From: Polaribacter sp. L3A8
Lineage (GTDB): Bacteria; Bacteroidota; Bacteroidia; Flavobacteriales; Flavobacteriaceae
DNA: 64,000 bases
NCBI RefSeq assembly: GCF_009796785.1
Contig: NZ_CP047026.1
Span: forward strand, 2,586,501-2,650,500
Reading direction: 5' to 3'
Part shown: positions 29,435 to 41,600 of the stretch, piece after piece
Numbering within the stretch: position 1 is the first letter of the stretch
How the letters are laid out: the number at the start of each line of letters is the position of its first letter
Notes under the pieces: model-generated
What the model saw: the letters and a program-made list of their open reading frames with translations, nothing else
The model's database searches: none
What the model was told of the DNA's origin: nothing
Translations under genes and position numbers: made by a program

Positions 29435-32400
29435 ATGAACATCTTAAGGTTTAAAAAATTAAAGAGAGCATTTTTATTTATTATTCTATTTACTTTTTCT
29501 CAGATAGGCTATGGTCAATTAAGTGACTTACACATCCTTCCGCCATTAAAACAAGATGCTAATAACCAAGCTATTCAGCAACAAACCATCTATTTATCTA
29601 CACCAGAAACTTCAAGTTTCAATGTAAATATATATAGAGGTACTAATACCACAGCACTTACTACATTATCACTATCAAAAGCAACTCCAAAAACATACAA
29701 CCCAGGTAATGGAGATAACAATATAACTCTAGTAACTAATGCCAATACAGGTATAACTTTATCTAACAGTGGTTTACGCTTTGAGTCTGAAAACGGAGAA
29801 AAATTTTATGTCAATTACAGAGGGCGTTCTAAATCACAAGCTGCTTCAATTACTTCTAAAGGTAGAGCAGCTTTAGGTCAAAAATTTAAATGGGGAGGCG
29901 CACCTATTGAAGCGAACCATAAAACAATGAGTGCTACATTAGGTATAATGGCTACTGAGGACAATACCCAAATAAAAATAAGTGGCTACGATACAAATTG
30001 TAAATTTAGAGCTACAACTACAGTAGACGGAATTACAGATAATACTATAAATATTACGCTAAACAAAGGACAGTCTTATGTACTTGAAGCTGCAAAAGAC
30101 GCTACCACAGCCAATGTAGATGGATGGATTGGCTCATCTATTGAAGCTGATAAAGATATTGCTATTAGTAATGGTATGTTAAATTTTGGGGTAAATACTA
30201 ATAGCGCTTCTAGAGATGCTGGTGCAGACCAACCTGTGCCTGAAGATAAATTAGGAAAAGAATATGTTTTTGTTCGTGGTAATGGAGGTACAACAAATGA
30301 GTTTGTAATCATCATAGGTACACAAGCAAACACAGAAATCTATGTAAATAACGAGACCACACCTTTTGCAACAATTGGTATTGGAGAGTACGCAGAAATA
30401 CCATCCTCTAAATATTCTGGGACTTCAAGTGGTAAAAATATGTTTGTATCTTCTACAAAAAATGTATACGCCTACCAAGTTATTTCTGGAAGTTCAAGTA
30501 TTGCTACAGTAAGTTTAAATTTTGTAGCACCTGTAAGCTGCTTATTACCAGATACAATGGATCACATTTCTAATATAGAAGATATTTCTGGAATTACAGC
30601 TTCTGGAGGTTTATCTATTATAGCATCAACTACAACAGCAAACTCAGCTATTAAGGTTTATAACGGTGCTAACGGTATCACTCAAATTAATTTACCTGCA
30701 GAAGAAGCTGTTGCAGGTTCATCTGACTGGAAAACTTTTTATATTACAGGTCTTACAGGGAAAGTATCTGTAAAATCTACAGGCCCAATTGCTGTTGGGT
30801 TTTTAGGTTTTAATGGAGCTAGAGGAATTGCAGGATATTTTTCTGGATTTGATACAGAACCAGAGACTGTATTAGCTATTACAGGCGGAGGATGTTTACC
30901 TAGTGGTGCAATTGAAGTAGTTAATAAAGATTTTGAAACTTATCAATGGTTTGATAATGGCGCTTTAGTACAAGGAGCAACTAGCCATACATATACCCCA
31001 ACCGAAGCTGGAGATTATTATGTACGTGTTTCTAAAGGAGGTTGTACTTATGATTCTAAATCTATTTCCGCTTACTATTGTAACCCAGATATTGTTGTAA
31101 CCAAAACTGCCGACAAAACCGAAGTTATAGAAGGTGGTACCATTACTTTTAAAATTACAGTAGAAAGTAAAGGATTAGACGCAGTAACAAATGTTAACAT
31201 TTCAGATGTAATCCCTAGTGGAATAACAATATCTAGTGCAGAAGCAAGTACAGGTTCTTGGTCTGCACCAAACTGGACAGTAGGTACACTTACAAGCGGA
31301 CAAATAGAAACCATTACAATAAAAACTATTGTTGATCCAATGACAGGCATTACCGCTAGCACAGAATTAACAAACACAGCAACAAACACACAAGACCAAG
31401 TAGATAGTAATATCACTACAGATGCCCCTTCTGTATCTTTTAATATTTTAAGAGATTCTGATGGTGATGGTATTGCAGATGTAAATGATATTGACGATGA
31501 TAACGATGGTGTTTTAGATACTGTAGAAGGAAGTAATGATTTAGATAACGATGGTATCCCTAATTTCTTAGACTTAGATTCTGATGGTGATGGTTGTCCA
31601 GATACTATAGAAGCTAGTGTACCTACAGTATTAACAAATATAGATGTAACCAATGGTAATGGTACAAATACTAATGATAACACAATTACCAACATTACAA
31701 ATGCTACAATAAACACTACAAACAACCCTGTTGGAAGTAATGGATTAGCTGCTGGTTTAGAAGCAAACGACACTGCTACAACCTCTACAAACTACACTTC
31801 TACTTACAATACGTATGCTTTAGATGCTGCGACAAATGTTTGTGGAACTGCAATGATAACACAAGTATACCAGACACCAACAGAACGTTGGATAGAAATT
31901 ACCAATACAGACGCTACAAATATTGTTGCACCAAATGCAGCTATTATTGCGCTCTTTAAAAATACTGCTGGAGACCAAACAGATAAAACTCCTTCTGCCT
32001 TTGCTTCTAACACTAATGTTATTAACCCAGGTAAATCTATACTAATATCTGCAGGTAGTGTTACAAACAAGCTTTCTTCTGCACAAGAAATAGTAAACAC
32101 AAATGTTACCAATTTTGCTGATGGAAATGATATTATAGCGTTAACAAGAGTTTCAGGTAATAATGCTTGGGAAACAAGAATTGATGTTTTAGAAGCTATA
32201 AAAAACACTACTAGTTATGTGCGTATTGATGAAATATTAGCTCCAAATAAAACTGCAGACGCAACAGAATGGGTAGCTTTTATAAATGATAATATTATTA
32301 CGTATTCAGACTTAGTAAACGAAGAAAACGAAGAACGTCATACACATGATCCTTTATTATCAGAAATAGCAACTGCAAATAACAATGCGAACATTAAACC

Positions 32401-34606
32401 AGGTTTACACAACTTTGGACTAACAGATAGAACGAGTTCTGATTGGTCTAATGGATATCCTGATAGATCTAGAAATGTACAAATTTCTGAAACATATTCT
32501 TTTTCAGAAAAACTAAGTGCTAGAAAATTTGAAGTTAAAAACGGAAGTATTTTTAGTATTACGGATAATTTATTAGTAGTAACAAACAACATTAACATCG
32601 ATAGTGCTACAGATGAAATTAGATTGGTTAGTTCTGATGATACTAATAAAGCACAACTAATACAAACGCACGAAGGTGATAAACTAGTTACAGGTTTAGG
32701 TAAAATTCTTATCGATCAAAACTCAAATGTACCAAGTAAATACAGATATAACTACATGAGTTCGCCAGTAAACACTGTTGGTACCAATTCTTTTACTTTA
32801 GAAAATGTACTAAAAGACGGAACAACACCAACCTCTACAACTTCTACAATAAAAGATATAAATTTTGTAACAGGTTACGATGGTAGTGCAACATCACCAA
32901 TTTCTATAGCAGAATATTGGGTTTACACTTATTCAAATGCATCAGGAAGAAGTAATTGGTCTCATAAATATAAAAACAGAACAATTTCACAAACCGACGG
33001 TTTTACAATTAAAGGAACTGGTACTGCGCAGAATTACACATTTGCAGGTACACCAAAAGACGGAGATTTAAGCACTACTATTGGCGCACAACAATCTTAT
33101 CTACTAGGAAACCCATACACATCTACAATGAGTGCTAAAAAGTTTATAGAAGACAATAAAAACACAATAACTGGTAATATCTATTTCTGGGAACATGATG
33201 GAGAAGAAAGTACCGAAGCTAAAAACCAAGGACATAATTACGGTGGGTATATTGGTGGTTACGCAATAAGAAACAGTGCTATGGGAATTGCTGCAAACCA
33301 AGTATCAACTAACAATGGTGCAACCCGCACAAATAGTGTGATTGAAGCAGAAACAGGAACACTGTCTAATGGTGCAGAAATTTATACCGATAATGATATG
33401 AGCGGTGTGTTGTTAAATGGATACAATCAAAAAGTTGCTTTTACAAGTGGTGTTAATGCAGATTCATTATTTATAAATTATAAAACAAATCAATCTCTAT
33501 TTTTAAATATTAAAATAAACGGAGTAGATTATCCTACCTACCTTAACACTGTACCTGGTAATTATGCAAATGTTTTTATTGTAACAGATATAAAAGTTTC
33601 TGATGAAATAGAATTTATTTATCCTGATGAAACTTCAAACATAGACATCTATATTAACGAAATTACTTTAACCGGAGATGGCGCAAATGATGCAGCACCT
33701 TCATTAGGTAACGGAGAGTACAAAATTCCAGGTGCGTATATACCTATCGGACAAGGATTTTTTGTTACAGCTAATGAAAATGGCGGAACGATTAACTTTA
33801 ATAATAGCCAAAGAGAATATATTACTGAAGGAGCAGAAGCTGTTTTCTTTAAAAGCAGTAATAAGAAAGCAAAAACAACCGACTTTACAAACACATTACC
33901 TATTATTAAACTAGGTATGGATTATAGAAACAATAATGAATTAAGCCTGCATAGACAAATAGGTATTTCATTTAAAAACGGAAATTCATTTGAATTTGAA
34001 ACAGGATACGATGCACCAATCTATGATGTTGGAACAACCGATATCTACTGGAAATTTCCAAATGTTGATAATAAATATGCTATTGCAGGTGTGCAAAGTA
34101 TTACCGAAGACCTAGAAATTCCTTTAGAAATTACTTTAAAAAACACAGGTACAGTTACTGTAGGTATTGATGAGTGGAATGCAATTGACAGAAACATCTA
34201 TTTAATAGATAGAGTAACAGAAACCTCTTATTTATTAAACAACGCAAAAATTGCTTTAACTTTAGTAAAAGGAACCTATTCAGAAAGGTTTTATTTAGGA
34301 TTTAAAAATATTAAACCAGAAGTAGAAGTAACTCTAGACACTAAAAATTCTGTAATTTTAGACACAAACATCTCTGTATATTTAGATAATAATACACAAG
34401 AGTTGGTTATTAACAATAACAGTAATTTACAAATAGAAAATGTAAAATTATTTAATCTTACAGGTCAACAAGTAAACGAATGGAATAACCTTGAACCAAC
34501 TAAAACTGAAAGTAGGTTTAAAACTAAAAAACTTTCTAAAGCAATTTATATTGTAAACATAGCAACTGAAAAAGGAATTGTTTCTAAAAAAATTATATTA
34601 GAATAA
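29435..34606 (+). CDS. T9SS-exported multidomain surface protein, paralog A
   Basis: This 1723-residue protein carries a signal peptide (ending near IGYG, residue 28) and a C-terminal type A T9SS sorting domain ([14 protein letters not shown] ... [12 protein letters not shown]). After the signal come an IgGFc-binding-protein-like N-terminal region ([20 protein letters not shown]) and an Ig-like segment ([14 protein letters not shown]). A DUF11 repeat follows ([19 protein letters not shown]), then TSP3 Ca-binding repeats ([18 protein letters not shown]), a lamin-tail-like segment ([17 protein letters not shown]) and a long beta-rich region. Near residues 1290-1420 it has a carbohydrate-binding-like module beginning [15 protein letters not shown] that paralog B lacks. 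Such proteins are adhesins or scaffolds on gliding Flavobacteriia. It forms the upstream half of a tandem duplication with 36220-41041. Confidence 0.93.
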   Translation: MNILRFKKLKRAFLFIILFTFSQIGYGQLSDLHILPPLKQDANNQAIQQQTIYLSTPETSSFNVNIYRGTNTTALTTLSLSKATPKTYNPGNGDNNITLVTNANTGITLSNSGLRFESENGEKFYVNYRGRSKSQAASITSKGRAALGQKFKWGGAPIEANHKTMSATLGIMATEDNTQIKISGYDTNCKFRATTTVDGITDNTINITLNKGQSYVLEAAKDATTANVDGWIGSSIEADKDIAISNGMLNFGVNTNSASRDAGADQPVPEDKLGKEYVFVRGNGGTTNEFVIIIGTQANTEIYVNNETTPFATIGIGEYAEIPSSKYSGTSSGKNMFVSSTKNVYAYQVISGSSSIATVSLNFVAPVSCLLPDTMDHISNIEDISGITASGGLSIIASTTTANSAIKVYNGANGITQINLPAEEAVAGSSDWKTFYITGLTGKVSVKSTGPIAVGFLGFNGARGIAGYFSGFDTEPETVLAITGGGCLPSGAIEVVNKDFETYQWFDNGALVQGATSHTYTPTEAGDYYVRVSKGGCTYDSKSISAYYCNPDIVVTKTADKTEVIEGGTITFKITVESKGLDAVTNVNISDVIPSGITISSAEASTGSWSAPNWTVGTLTSGQIETITIKTIVDPMTGITASTELTNTATNTQDQVDSNITTDAPSVSFNILRDSDGDGIADVNDIDDDNDGVLDTVEGSNDLDNDGIPNFLDLDSDGDGCPDTIEASVPTVLTNIDVTNGNGTNTNDNTITNITNATINTTNNPVGSNGLAAGLEANDTATTSTNYTSTYNTYALDAATNVCGTAMITQVYQTPTERWIEITNTDATNIVAPNAAIIALFKNTAGDQTDKTPSAFASNTNVINPGKSILISAGSVTNKLSSAQEIVNTNVTNFADGNDIIALTRVSGNNAWETRIDVLEAIKNTTSYVRIDEILAPNKTADATEWVAFINDNIITYSDLVNEENEERHTHDPLLSEIATANNNANIKPGLHNFGLTDRTSSDWSNGYPDRSRNVQISETYSFSEKLSARKFEVKNGSIFSITDNLLVVTNNINIDSATDEIRLVSSDDTNKAQLIQTHEGDKLVTGLGKILIDQNSNVPSKYRYNYMSSPVNTVGTNSFTLENVLKDGTTPTSTTSTIKDINFVTGYDGSATSPISIAEYWVYTYSNASGRSNWSHKYKNRTISQTDGFTIKGTGTAQNYTFAGTPKDGDLSTTIGAQQSYLLGNPYTSTMSAKKFIEDNKNTITGNIYFWEHDGEESTEAKNQGHNYGGYIGGYAIRNSAMGIAANQVSTNNGATRTNSVIEAETGTLSNGAEIYTDNDMSGVLLNGYNQKVAFTSGVNADSLFINYKTNQSLFLNIKINGVDYPTYLNTVPGNYANVFIVTDIKVSDEIEFIYPDETSNIDIYINEITLTGDGANDAAPSLGNGEYKIPGAYIPIGQGFFVTANENGGTINFNNSQREYITEGAEAVFFKSSNKKAKTTDFTNTLPIIKLGMDYRNNNELSLHRQIGISFKNGNSFEFETGYDAPIYDVGTTDIYWKFPNVDNKYAIAGVQSITEDLEIPLEITLKNTGTVTVGIDEWNAIDRNIYLIDRVTETSYLLNNAKIALTLVKGTYSERFYLGFKNIKPEVEVTLDTKNSVILDTNISVYLDNNTQELVINNNSNLQIENVKLFNLTGQQVNEWNNLEPTKTESRFKTKKLSKAIYIVNIATEKGIVSKKIILE

Positions 34607-34628
34607 TTTATTCTAAAACACTTATATG

Positions 34629-34666
34629 GTAACCACGTTTTTATTTTAAAACGTGGTTATTTTTTT
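34629..34666 (+). terminator. Terminator of paralog A
   Basis: AACCACGTTTT and AAAACGTGGTT form an 11-bp stem followed by ATTTTTTT, about 20 bp after the stop codon. Confidence 0.9.
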
Positions 34667-34667
34667 C

Positions 34668-34735
34668 ATGCCTAATATTTACAAAACCATACCCAAGAAT
34701 TAATCCAAAAAACATCCAAAGTAAAAACTTTAAAG
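34668..34735 (-). pseudogene. Remnant of a small membrane protein gene (homologue of 41228-41578)
   Basis: Minus-strand translation gives KFLLWMFFGLILGYGFVNI, matching FYWMLIGMILGFGIYKIL at the C-terminal membrane helix of the intact gene at 41228-41578. The rest of the gene is gone or unrecognisable. Confidence 0.65.
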
Positions 34736-34857
34736 AACTTTTTTAAGATAATTTCTTCATCAACAATAAATGGCCAAAAAAAAGCTGCACCAATAAACTT
34801 ACAAAAGCCCAAAATTAAGTCAACTTTAACCCACGGTCTCATCTTATTCAAACTGAT

Positions 34858-35090
34858 TAGAAATACTTGTAGCTAAAGCAACAAACTTATCATTTGTTAA
34901 TGTTACTTTTTTAATAAATTGAATATCTTCCATTGTATTTGTAGGCACTAAATGTATGTGTACATATGGTACTTCTAACCCCATAACCCTCGTACAAACT
35001 CTTTTACATGCAACTTCTTTTTTAATGATTTATCATTTGGATTGATATCTAAAAAAGCAATATAGTTATCATCTTCTAAAGCTCTTTTAA
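34858..35090 (-). pseudogene. Decayed HIT family gene (homologue of 41601-41990)
   Basis: Minus-strand reading recovers DDNYIAFLDINPN and, in another frame, ACKRVCTRVMGLEVPYVHIHLVPTN-TMEDIQF. These correspond to two parts of the intact HIT protein at 41601-41990. About 40 codons between them are missing, the junction shifts the frame, the first His of the HVHVH motif is now Tyr, and no proper start is seen. This is a non-functional copy left from the tandem duplication. Confidence 0.85.
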
Positions 35091-35195
35091 AATAAAGCGC
35101 TACCTTTATATAGAAAAAGTAACTTACAGTCTATCTACAGCATCAAATCAATTAATAACACCCTAAAGTACTTATACCTTTCTTCTTTTTTTAAA

Positions 35196-35205
35196 ATATT
35201 TTATT
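35196..35205. repeat. Direct repeat at left end of the IS element
   Basis: ATATTTTATT immediately precedes the left inverted repeat and is repeated exactly at 36164-36173, indicating a target duplication from insertion. The family usually makes 8-bp duplications, so the extra 2 bp may be chance. Confidence 0.75.
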
Positions 35206-36163
35206 AGAGGTCAGTATTTAAATTCATATCTTTAAAAACAACAAATACAGTAATATTATGAATATATTTAAAGGACAAAACCTTCTAGAGTTTGCTGATC
35301 GGTTTAAAACGGATGAAGATTGCAAGAAATACTTGGCAGATATTAAGTGGAAAGATGGATTTCAATGTGTTAAATGTGGTCATAACAAGGCTCAAATAAG
35401 AAAAGATTTTTCACGGACATGTAATATTTGCTCTCATCAAGAATCATCTACATCAAACACACTTTTTCATAAAGTAAAGTTTGGTGTTAGAAAAGCTTTC
35501 TTTATTGTTTTTGAAATGAGTACGAGTACTAAAAGCCTTTCTGCTAGTTATGTTGCAGTTCGTTTTAGTGTAACAGAAAAGACTGCACGTTTATTTATGC
35601 TCAAAATTAGAGAAGCTATGGAAAGTAGTGGAAATAGTCCTATGACCGGTATTGTTCATGTGGATGAATTTGTTTTGGGTGGACGAGAAAAAGATAAAGT
35701 AGGAAGAAGTTATAATGCTAAGAAAAAGAAAGCTATAACTGCTGTTGAACTAACTGAAGATGGAAAAGTTAAAAGAATGTATGCCATGAGAATCGAAGAT
35801 TTTTCAGCTAGTTCTTTGCAATATATTTTTGTGAATCATATCAGTCGAGAAGCTAAAGTGATAACCGACAAATGGAGAGGTTACAGGCCTATTGCTAAAG
35901 TTTATAATATTACTCAAATAGAAAGTAATGGTGGTATGAATTTTAAAGCACTTCATACAATGATTCATCAGGTGAAATCTTGGATAAGAACAACGTATTC
36001 TTGGGTAAGTGACTTTAATCTAAATAGATATTTTAATGAATTTTGTTTTAGAATTAATCGATCACAAAGTAAAGCAACAATATTCAATAACTTAATAACT
36101 AAAATGGTTGAAAAGGAGAAAGTAGAACATCACAAAATTATATGTAACTAACTACTGACCTCT
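35206..36163 (+). mobile_element. IS1595-family insertion sequence
   Basis: A 958-bp element with one transposase gene. The left end AGAGGTCAGTATTTA and the complement of the right end AGAGGTCAGTAGTTA form terminal inverted repeats of about 20 bp with a few mismatches. It is flanked by an exact 10-bp direct repeat and looks intact and recently inserted. It separates the decayed upstream duplication unit from paralog B and lies 56 bp before its start codon. Confidence 0.9.
35258..36151 (+). CDS. IS1595 family transposase (ISXO2-like DDE domain)
   Basis: This 297-residue transposase has an N-terminal zinc ribbon with two CxxC pairs (CVKCG and CNICS) and a C-terminal ISXO2-like nuclease domain. 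The latter is recognised by HVDEFVLGG (first catalytic Asp), ITDKWRGY (second Asp), and NGGMNFKALHTMIHQVKSWIR with FNEFCFRINR near the end. Cut-and-paste transposition of the flanking inverted repeats is its expected role. No frameshift is visible. Confidence 0.93.
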   Translation: MNIFKGQNLLEFADRFKTDEDCKKYLADIKWKDGFQCVKCGHNKAQIRKDFSRTCNICSHQESSTSNTLFHKVKFGVRKAFFIVFEMSTSTKSLSASYVAVRFSVTEKTARLFMLKIREAMESSGNSPMTGIVHVDEFVLGGREKDKVGRSYNAKKKKAITAVELTEDGKVKRMYAMRIEDFSASSLQYIFVNHISREAKVITDKWRGYRPIAKVYNITQIESNGGMNFKALHTMIHQVKSWIRTTYSWVSDFNLNRYFNEFCFRINRSQSKATIFNNLITKMVEKEKVEHHKIICN

Positions 36164-36173
36164 ATATTTTATT
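36164..36173. repeat. Direct repeat at right end of the IS element
   Basis: Exact copy of the 10 bp at 35196-35205, immediately after the right inverted repeat. Confidence 0.75.
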
Positions 36174-36219
36174 ACTACATTAGCATTATTATAAAATAAG
36201 ATGCTCTAAATTCCCTAAA

Positions 36220-39200
36220 ATGAGAAAAAAAATATATAAAATAATTATCAGTATTATTTTATTAACCATAACACACGCTGGTTATAGCCAATTAAGTGAT
36301 TTACATTACCTACCACCATTAAAACAATCTGCTAACAACCAAGCTATTAAAGAACAAACCATCTATTTATCTACACCAGAAACTTCAAGTTTTAATGTAA
36401 AAATATATAGAGGTACTAATACTACAGCACTTGCTACTTTATCACTATCAAAATCTACCCCACAAACCTATTCTCCAGCCCCAGGAGACAATGATATAAC
36501 CCTAGTAAGTGATAACACACACAGGAATTGTGTTATCTGATGGAGGCTTACGTTTTGAATCTGCAAGCGGAGAAAAATTCTATGTTAACTATAGAGGTAG
36601 ATCCGCTTCACAAGCAACTTCAATTACCTCTAAAGGTAGAGCTGCTTTAGGTCAAAAATTTAAATGGGGAGGCGCACCAATTGAATCCAAGGACAGTAGA
36701 GTTAATGCAACACTAGGTATAATGGCTACTGAAGACAATACCTCGATAACAATAAGTGGTTATGATACAGAATGTAAATTTAGATCTCCAACTGCAATAG
36801 ACGGAATTACTGATAATACAATAAATATTACTTTAAATAAAGGACAGTCTTATGTACTTGAAGCAGCTAAAGACGGTGCCGCAGCCAACATTGATGGTTG
36901 GATTGGTGCATCTATTGTGTCTGATAAAGACATAGCCATCAGTAACGGAATGTTAAATTTTGGTGTAGATATTGCTAGAGGGGCTAGAGATGCTGGTGCC
37001 GATCAACCTGTACCAGAAGATAAATTAGGTAAAGAATATATTTTTGTACGTGGTAATGGAGGGTCAACCAGTGAGTTTGTAATCATCATAGGAACCCAAG
37101 CAAATACAGAAATTTATGTAAATGATGAAACTTCGGCTTTTACTACAATTGGTGTTGGAGAGTATGCAAAAGTACCATCCTCTAAATATTCTGGTAATTC
37201 TGTTGGAAAAAACATGCACATAACAACTACAAAAAACGTTTATGCCTACCAAGTTCTTTCCGGATCTAGTAATAGCAATTCAGTAAGTTTAAACTTCGTA
37301 GCCCCCGTAAGTTGCTTATTACCAGATACCATGGATCACATTTCTAATATAGAAGATATTGCTGGACTTACAGCATCTGGAGGTTTATTTATTATAGCAT
37401 CAACCACAACAGCAAACTCAGCTATTGAGGTTTATAACGGTGCTAGCGGTAATACTAGAATTTTTTTAACTACAGAAGAAACTGTTTCAGGTTCATCTGA
37501 CTGGAAAACTTTTTATATTACAGGAGTTACAGGGAATGTATCTGTAAAATCTACGGGGCCAATAGCTGTTGGATTTTTAGGTTTTGACGGAGCTAAAGGT
37601 ATTGCCGGATATTTTTCTGGATTTGACACTGTACCTGTTACAGAATTAGCTGTTACAGGTGGAGGTTGTTTGCCAGGTGGTGCTATTGAGGTAGTTAGTA
37701 AAAATTTTGAATCTTACCAATGGTATGATAATGGTGTTTTAGTAACAGGGGCAACAGACCATACATACACCCCAACAACATCTGGAGATTATTATGTACG
37801 TGTTACTAAAGGAGGTTGTACCTATGATTCTCAGTCAATATCTGCTTACTATTGTAACCCAGATATTGTGGTAACCAAAACTGCCGACAAAACCGAAGTT
37901 ATGGAAGGAGAAACCATTACTTTTAAAATTACAGTAGAAAGTAAAAGTCTAAACGAAGTTACAAATATTAACATCTCAGATGTGGTTCCTAATGGTTTAA
38001 CAATTATTAGCGCAAGTACAAGTATAGGTTCTTGGACAGCTCCTAATTGGACTGTAGGAGACATTATTAGCGGGCAAGTAGAAACCATTACAATTGTTAC
38101 AAAAGCAGATGCAATGACAGGAATTAACGCTACTTCTGCTAAGGTAAACACAGCTACAAATACACAAGATCAAGTAGATGATAATACCACTGCAGATTCA
38201 CCTTCTGTTTCTTTTAATGTTTTAAGAGATTATGATGGAGATGGCATCGCAGATATTTATGATATTGATGATGATAATGATGGTATTTTAGATACCGAAG
38301 AAGGAAATATTGATACAGATAATGATGGTATACCAAATCAACTAGATTTAGATTCTGATGGAGACGGTTGCCCAGATGCAATAGAAGCAAATGTGCCAAC
38401 TACATTTAAAGAAGCGCCTGTAAGTAATTTAGATACAGATAATACAACAACCATAATAACCAATATAGCAAATGCAGTTATAGATACTACACAAGACCTA
38501 GTTGGTGCCAATGGATTAGCAAATAGCTTAGAAGATGTAGACACAGATGCAGCAGCTATTAATTACACATCAACATACACTAATTATGCTTTAGACACAG
38601 CATTAAAAGCATGTGGTACATCAATGATAACACAAGTATATACTACAGGTACAGAGCATTGGGTAGAAATTACAAACATAGACCCAACAAATATTGTTGG
38701 TATAAATGCAGCAACATTAGCATTATTTAAAGACGGATCTGACCCAACAACAGCAACATCTCCTGTAATTTTTGCCAATACAACAACTATTCAACCAGGT
38801 GCTTCTATTTTAATTACTAATGATCTTACTAATGCTTCATTAAGTAATGCTAACGTTACGCCTATTACTAATGCAAACGTAATAGATTTCTCTGATGCAG
38901 ATGATGTATTAGTACTAACAAAAGGTACCGCAAATTATGCTTGGAACAGAAGAGTAGATGTTGTAAGTGCTATTGCAGACAATACAAGTTACGTGCGTAT
39001 AGATGAAACTTTAGTACCAAACACAACCTATACAGAAGATGAATGGGTTGCTTTTATAGATGATACTATTATTACGTATTCAGATGCAGCAAATGATAAT
39101 ACCACAGAACGTCATGCACATGCGCCACTTTTATCTGAAATTGCTAATGCAGATGATGCCGCTAATATAAGACCTGGTTTGCATAACTTTGGAGAGACTA

Positions 39201-41041
39201 GAAGAATAAGTAATGCTTGGTCTAACGGTTACCCAGATAGATCTAGATACGTAAGAATTTTTAGAGACTTTAGTACTTCTGATAAATTAAGCGCAAGAAA
39301 ACTAGAAGTTAGAAATGGTCGTACACTTAGTATTACAGACAATTTAATAATAGTAACCGAGGAGGTTAAAATTAAAGATACTACCGATCAAATACGATTA
39401 ATTAGCTCTGATGACACCAACAAAGCACAATTAATACAAACGCATACAACAACATCTAAAGTAACTGGTGATGGAAAATTATTAGTAGACCAAAACACTA
39501 CCGTACCAAGTAAATACAGATATAACTATTTAAGTTCTCCTGTAAATACAATCGGTGAAACAAATTTTACGGTTGCTAGTGTTTTAAAAGATGGTACAAA
39601 CCCATTAGACGCAACCTCTACTATTGGTAACGGAAGCTCTAATATAGCTAAAGAGATTACTTTTGTAGCAGGTTATGATGGTGACTATACAAAATCACCC
39701 ATAGAAATCGCTGAATATTGGGTATATACCTATGCAGCCTCAGCAGGCGGAAGAGCTAATTGGTTACAGAAATTTAAAGGAGGAACCATTGCACAAACAG
39801 ATGGGTTTCTACTTAAAGGAGCAGGAAGTTTAAATCAAAGTACAAAAGGACAAAATTACACTTTTGTAGGCACACCAAAAGACGGAACATTAACAACAAC
39901 TATTAGTGCGGGAGATTTTTATTTAGTAGGTAATCCGTATGCATCTGCAATAAGTGCTAAAAAGTTTATAGAAGATAATTTAGATACTACCAACGGAAGT
40001 TTATATTTCTGGGAACATAAAGAAGAAAAAGCTTCTAAAAATGGATCTGAAGGACATAATTACGGAGGATATGGAGTTAGAAACTTGTCTGGTGGAGTTG
40101 CTGCAACTAGTGTATCTAATAACAATAATTCTAATAACGGTACACCTAATTTAGGTAACGGTTCTTATACAGAGCCAAAGGCTTTTATAGCAATCGGACA
40201 AGGTTTTTTTATAAATGGAGATGATGCCGCCTCTACAACTACAGACAATATTCAGTTTAACAATAGCCAAAGAGAATACATACAAGAAGGAAACGAATCT
40301 TATTTCTTTAAAAGTGAAAACAAAAAATCTGCAAGCTACACAAACACATTGCCTATAATTAAACTTGGAATGAGTTATACTAATGATGAAAACTTAAACC
40401 TACACAGACAATTAGCTATTTCATTTAAAAACAATAACTCTTTTGATTTTGACAAAGGATATGACACAGAAATTTACGACGTAGGAACTACCGATATCTA
40501 TTGGAAGTTTCCAAACAATGATAAAAAGTATGTAATTACTGGTGTACAAAGTATTTCTGAAGATTTAGAAATTCCTTTAGAGTTAGTGCTCTCTAAAAAC
40601 GGTAATGCAACAATTGGTATAGATGAATGGAATGCTATTAACAGAGACGTTTATTTAACAGATAAATTAACAAATACATCTTACGCTCTTAATAATAAAA
40701 CTATCGATTTAACACTTGCAAAAGGAACCTATACAGATCGTTTTGTACTTGCTTTTTCTAAAACCACAACACTAGGTATAGAAGATGTTCTTTTAGAAAA
40801 TAAAGTTGCTGTCTATTTAGACAACAATGCTAAAGAAATTGTAATTAACAACAACAGTAATTTAGAATTAAAAAAGGTAACTTTAGTTAATATATTAGGT
40901 CAAAAAGTGGCACAATGGAATAATATTGGAATCACAAACAAAGAAAATAGATTAAAAATAAATACTCTTTCCAAAGCTATTTACATTGTAAATATTGATA
41001 CAGAAAATGGAAAAGTAACTAAAAAAATAGCAGTAGAATAA
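36220..41041 (+). pseudogene. T9SS-exported multidomain surface protein, paralog B, frameshifted near the N-terminus
   Basis: The first frame (36220-36540) encodes a signal peptide and the start of the mature protein, then stops. The remainder (to 41041, about 1500 residues) continues in another frame. Alignment with paralog A places the break at an AC repeat, 36515-36522 (four AC units): a fifth unit would restore [16 protein letters not shown], matching the paralog. Domains otherwise follow paralog A: IgGFc-like N-terminal region, Ig-like segment, DUF11, TSP3 repeats, lamin-tail-like part and T9SS sorting tail ([11 protein letters not shown] ... AIYIVNID). The carbohydrate-binding-like module of A is absent. 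The long intact downstream frame argues that the break is recent, switchable, or a sequencing error. Confidence 0.85.
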
Positions 41042-41076
41042 TTTATTTTAAGAAAAAAAACTAATTTCTAATCGTT

Positions 41077-41107
41077 AAAAAGCCTACTATGTAATGGTAG
41101 GCTTTTT
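41077..41107 (+). terminator. Terminator of paralog B
   Basis: AAAAAGCCTAC pairs with GTAGGCTTTTT (41097-41107) across a 9-nt loop, giving a stem that ends in a T run 36 bp after the stop. Confidence 0.88.
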
Positions 41108-41111
41108 AATT

Positions 41112-41198
41112 AGAAGCTATTTCCTGCTTTCACTACTCGCTTTTTTTATCCTAAAAAGGAATAAAAAAGAGCTCAAACAGACCGTTCAATCAGGGCTA
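41112..41198 (-). ncRNA. Candidate conserved structured RNA (Flavo-1-like), copy 2, inverted
   Basis: Read on the minus strand this is TAGCCCTGATTGAAC ... GAAAGCAGGAAATAGCTTCT, nearly identical to 13972-14082 except for a 24-nt net deletion. The same paired ends and the inner hairpin are kept. It lies just downstream of the small membrane protein gene read on the same strand. Confidence 0.45.
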
Positions 41199-41227
41199 AA
41201 CTTCTTTGCTAACTAATTATTTGAAAT

Positions 41228-41578
41228 TTATACAGTATAGTTTTCAAGTAAGAAATTTAATATTTTATAAATACCAAAACCTAAAATCATTCCTATTAAC
41301 ATCCAATAAAAACGTTGTTTTTTGTCTGTTTCTACAATTCGCTTATCTAACAATTCCCCATTATTTTTCAATTCAAGTATAATTTCATTTTTATCGAATT
41401 GTTTATAATTTGATTCTAATGTTAAATCGCTTAATTTTAGTTTTACTTTATGCTTAATTCCAAAAAAAGAGAACTTCTTAGAGATTATTTTTCCATTTAA
41501 CAAAACACTTTCAACTCCTAAAAAAGAATTTAAAAACTCAATTTTATTAGATTCTATATTAAATTCAGCGTATTTCAT
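41228..41578 (-). CDS. Small protein with C-terminal membrane helix, unknown function
   Basis: I do not recognise this 116-residue protein. A soluble beta-rich part (FNIESNKIEFLNSFLGVESVLLNGK) of about 90 residues precedes one membrane helix (FYWMLIGMILGFGIYKILNFL) at the C-terminus, so it is probably tail-anchored with the soluble part in the cytoplasm. It follows the HIT gene by 22 bp on the same strand. A remnant copy exists at 34668-34735 next to a decayed HIT gene, so the pair was duplicated together. Confidence 0.75.
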   Translation of the reverse strand: MKYAEFNIESNKIEFLNSFLGVESVLLNGKIISKKFSFFGIKHKVKLKLSDLTLESNYKQFDKNEIILELKNNGELLDKRIVETDKKQRFYWMLIGMILGFGIYKILNFLLENYTV

Positions 41579-41600
41579 TTTTAATTAGAGTTATTAATCT

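Noticed and set aside
31075..31773. Antisense open frame of 232 codons within paralog A
   Set aside because: It arises from the lack of stop codons opposite Asp/Thr-rich repeats, and the sense-strand protein is clearly real.
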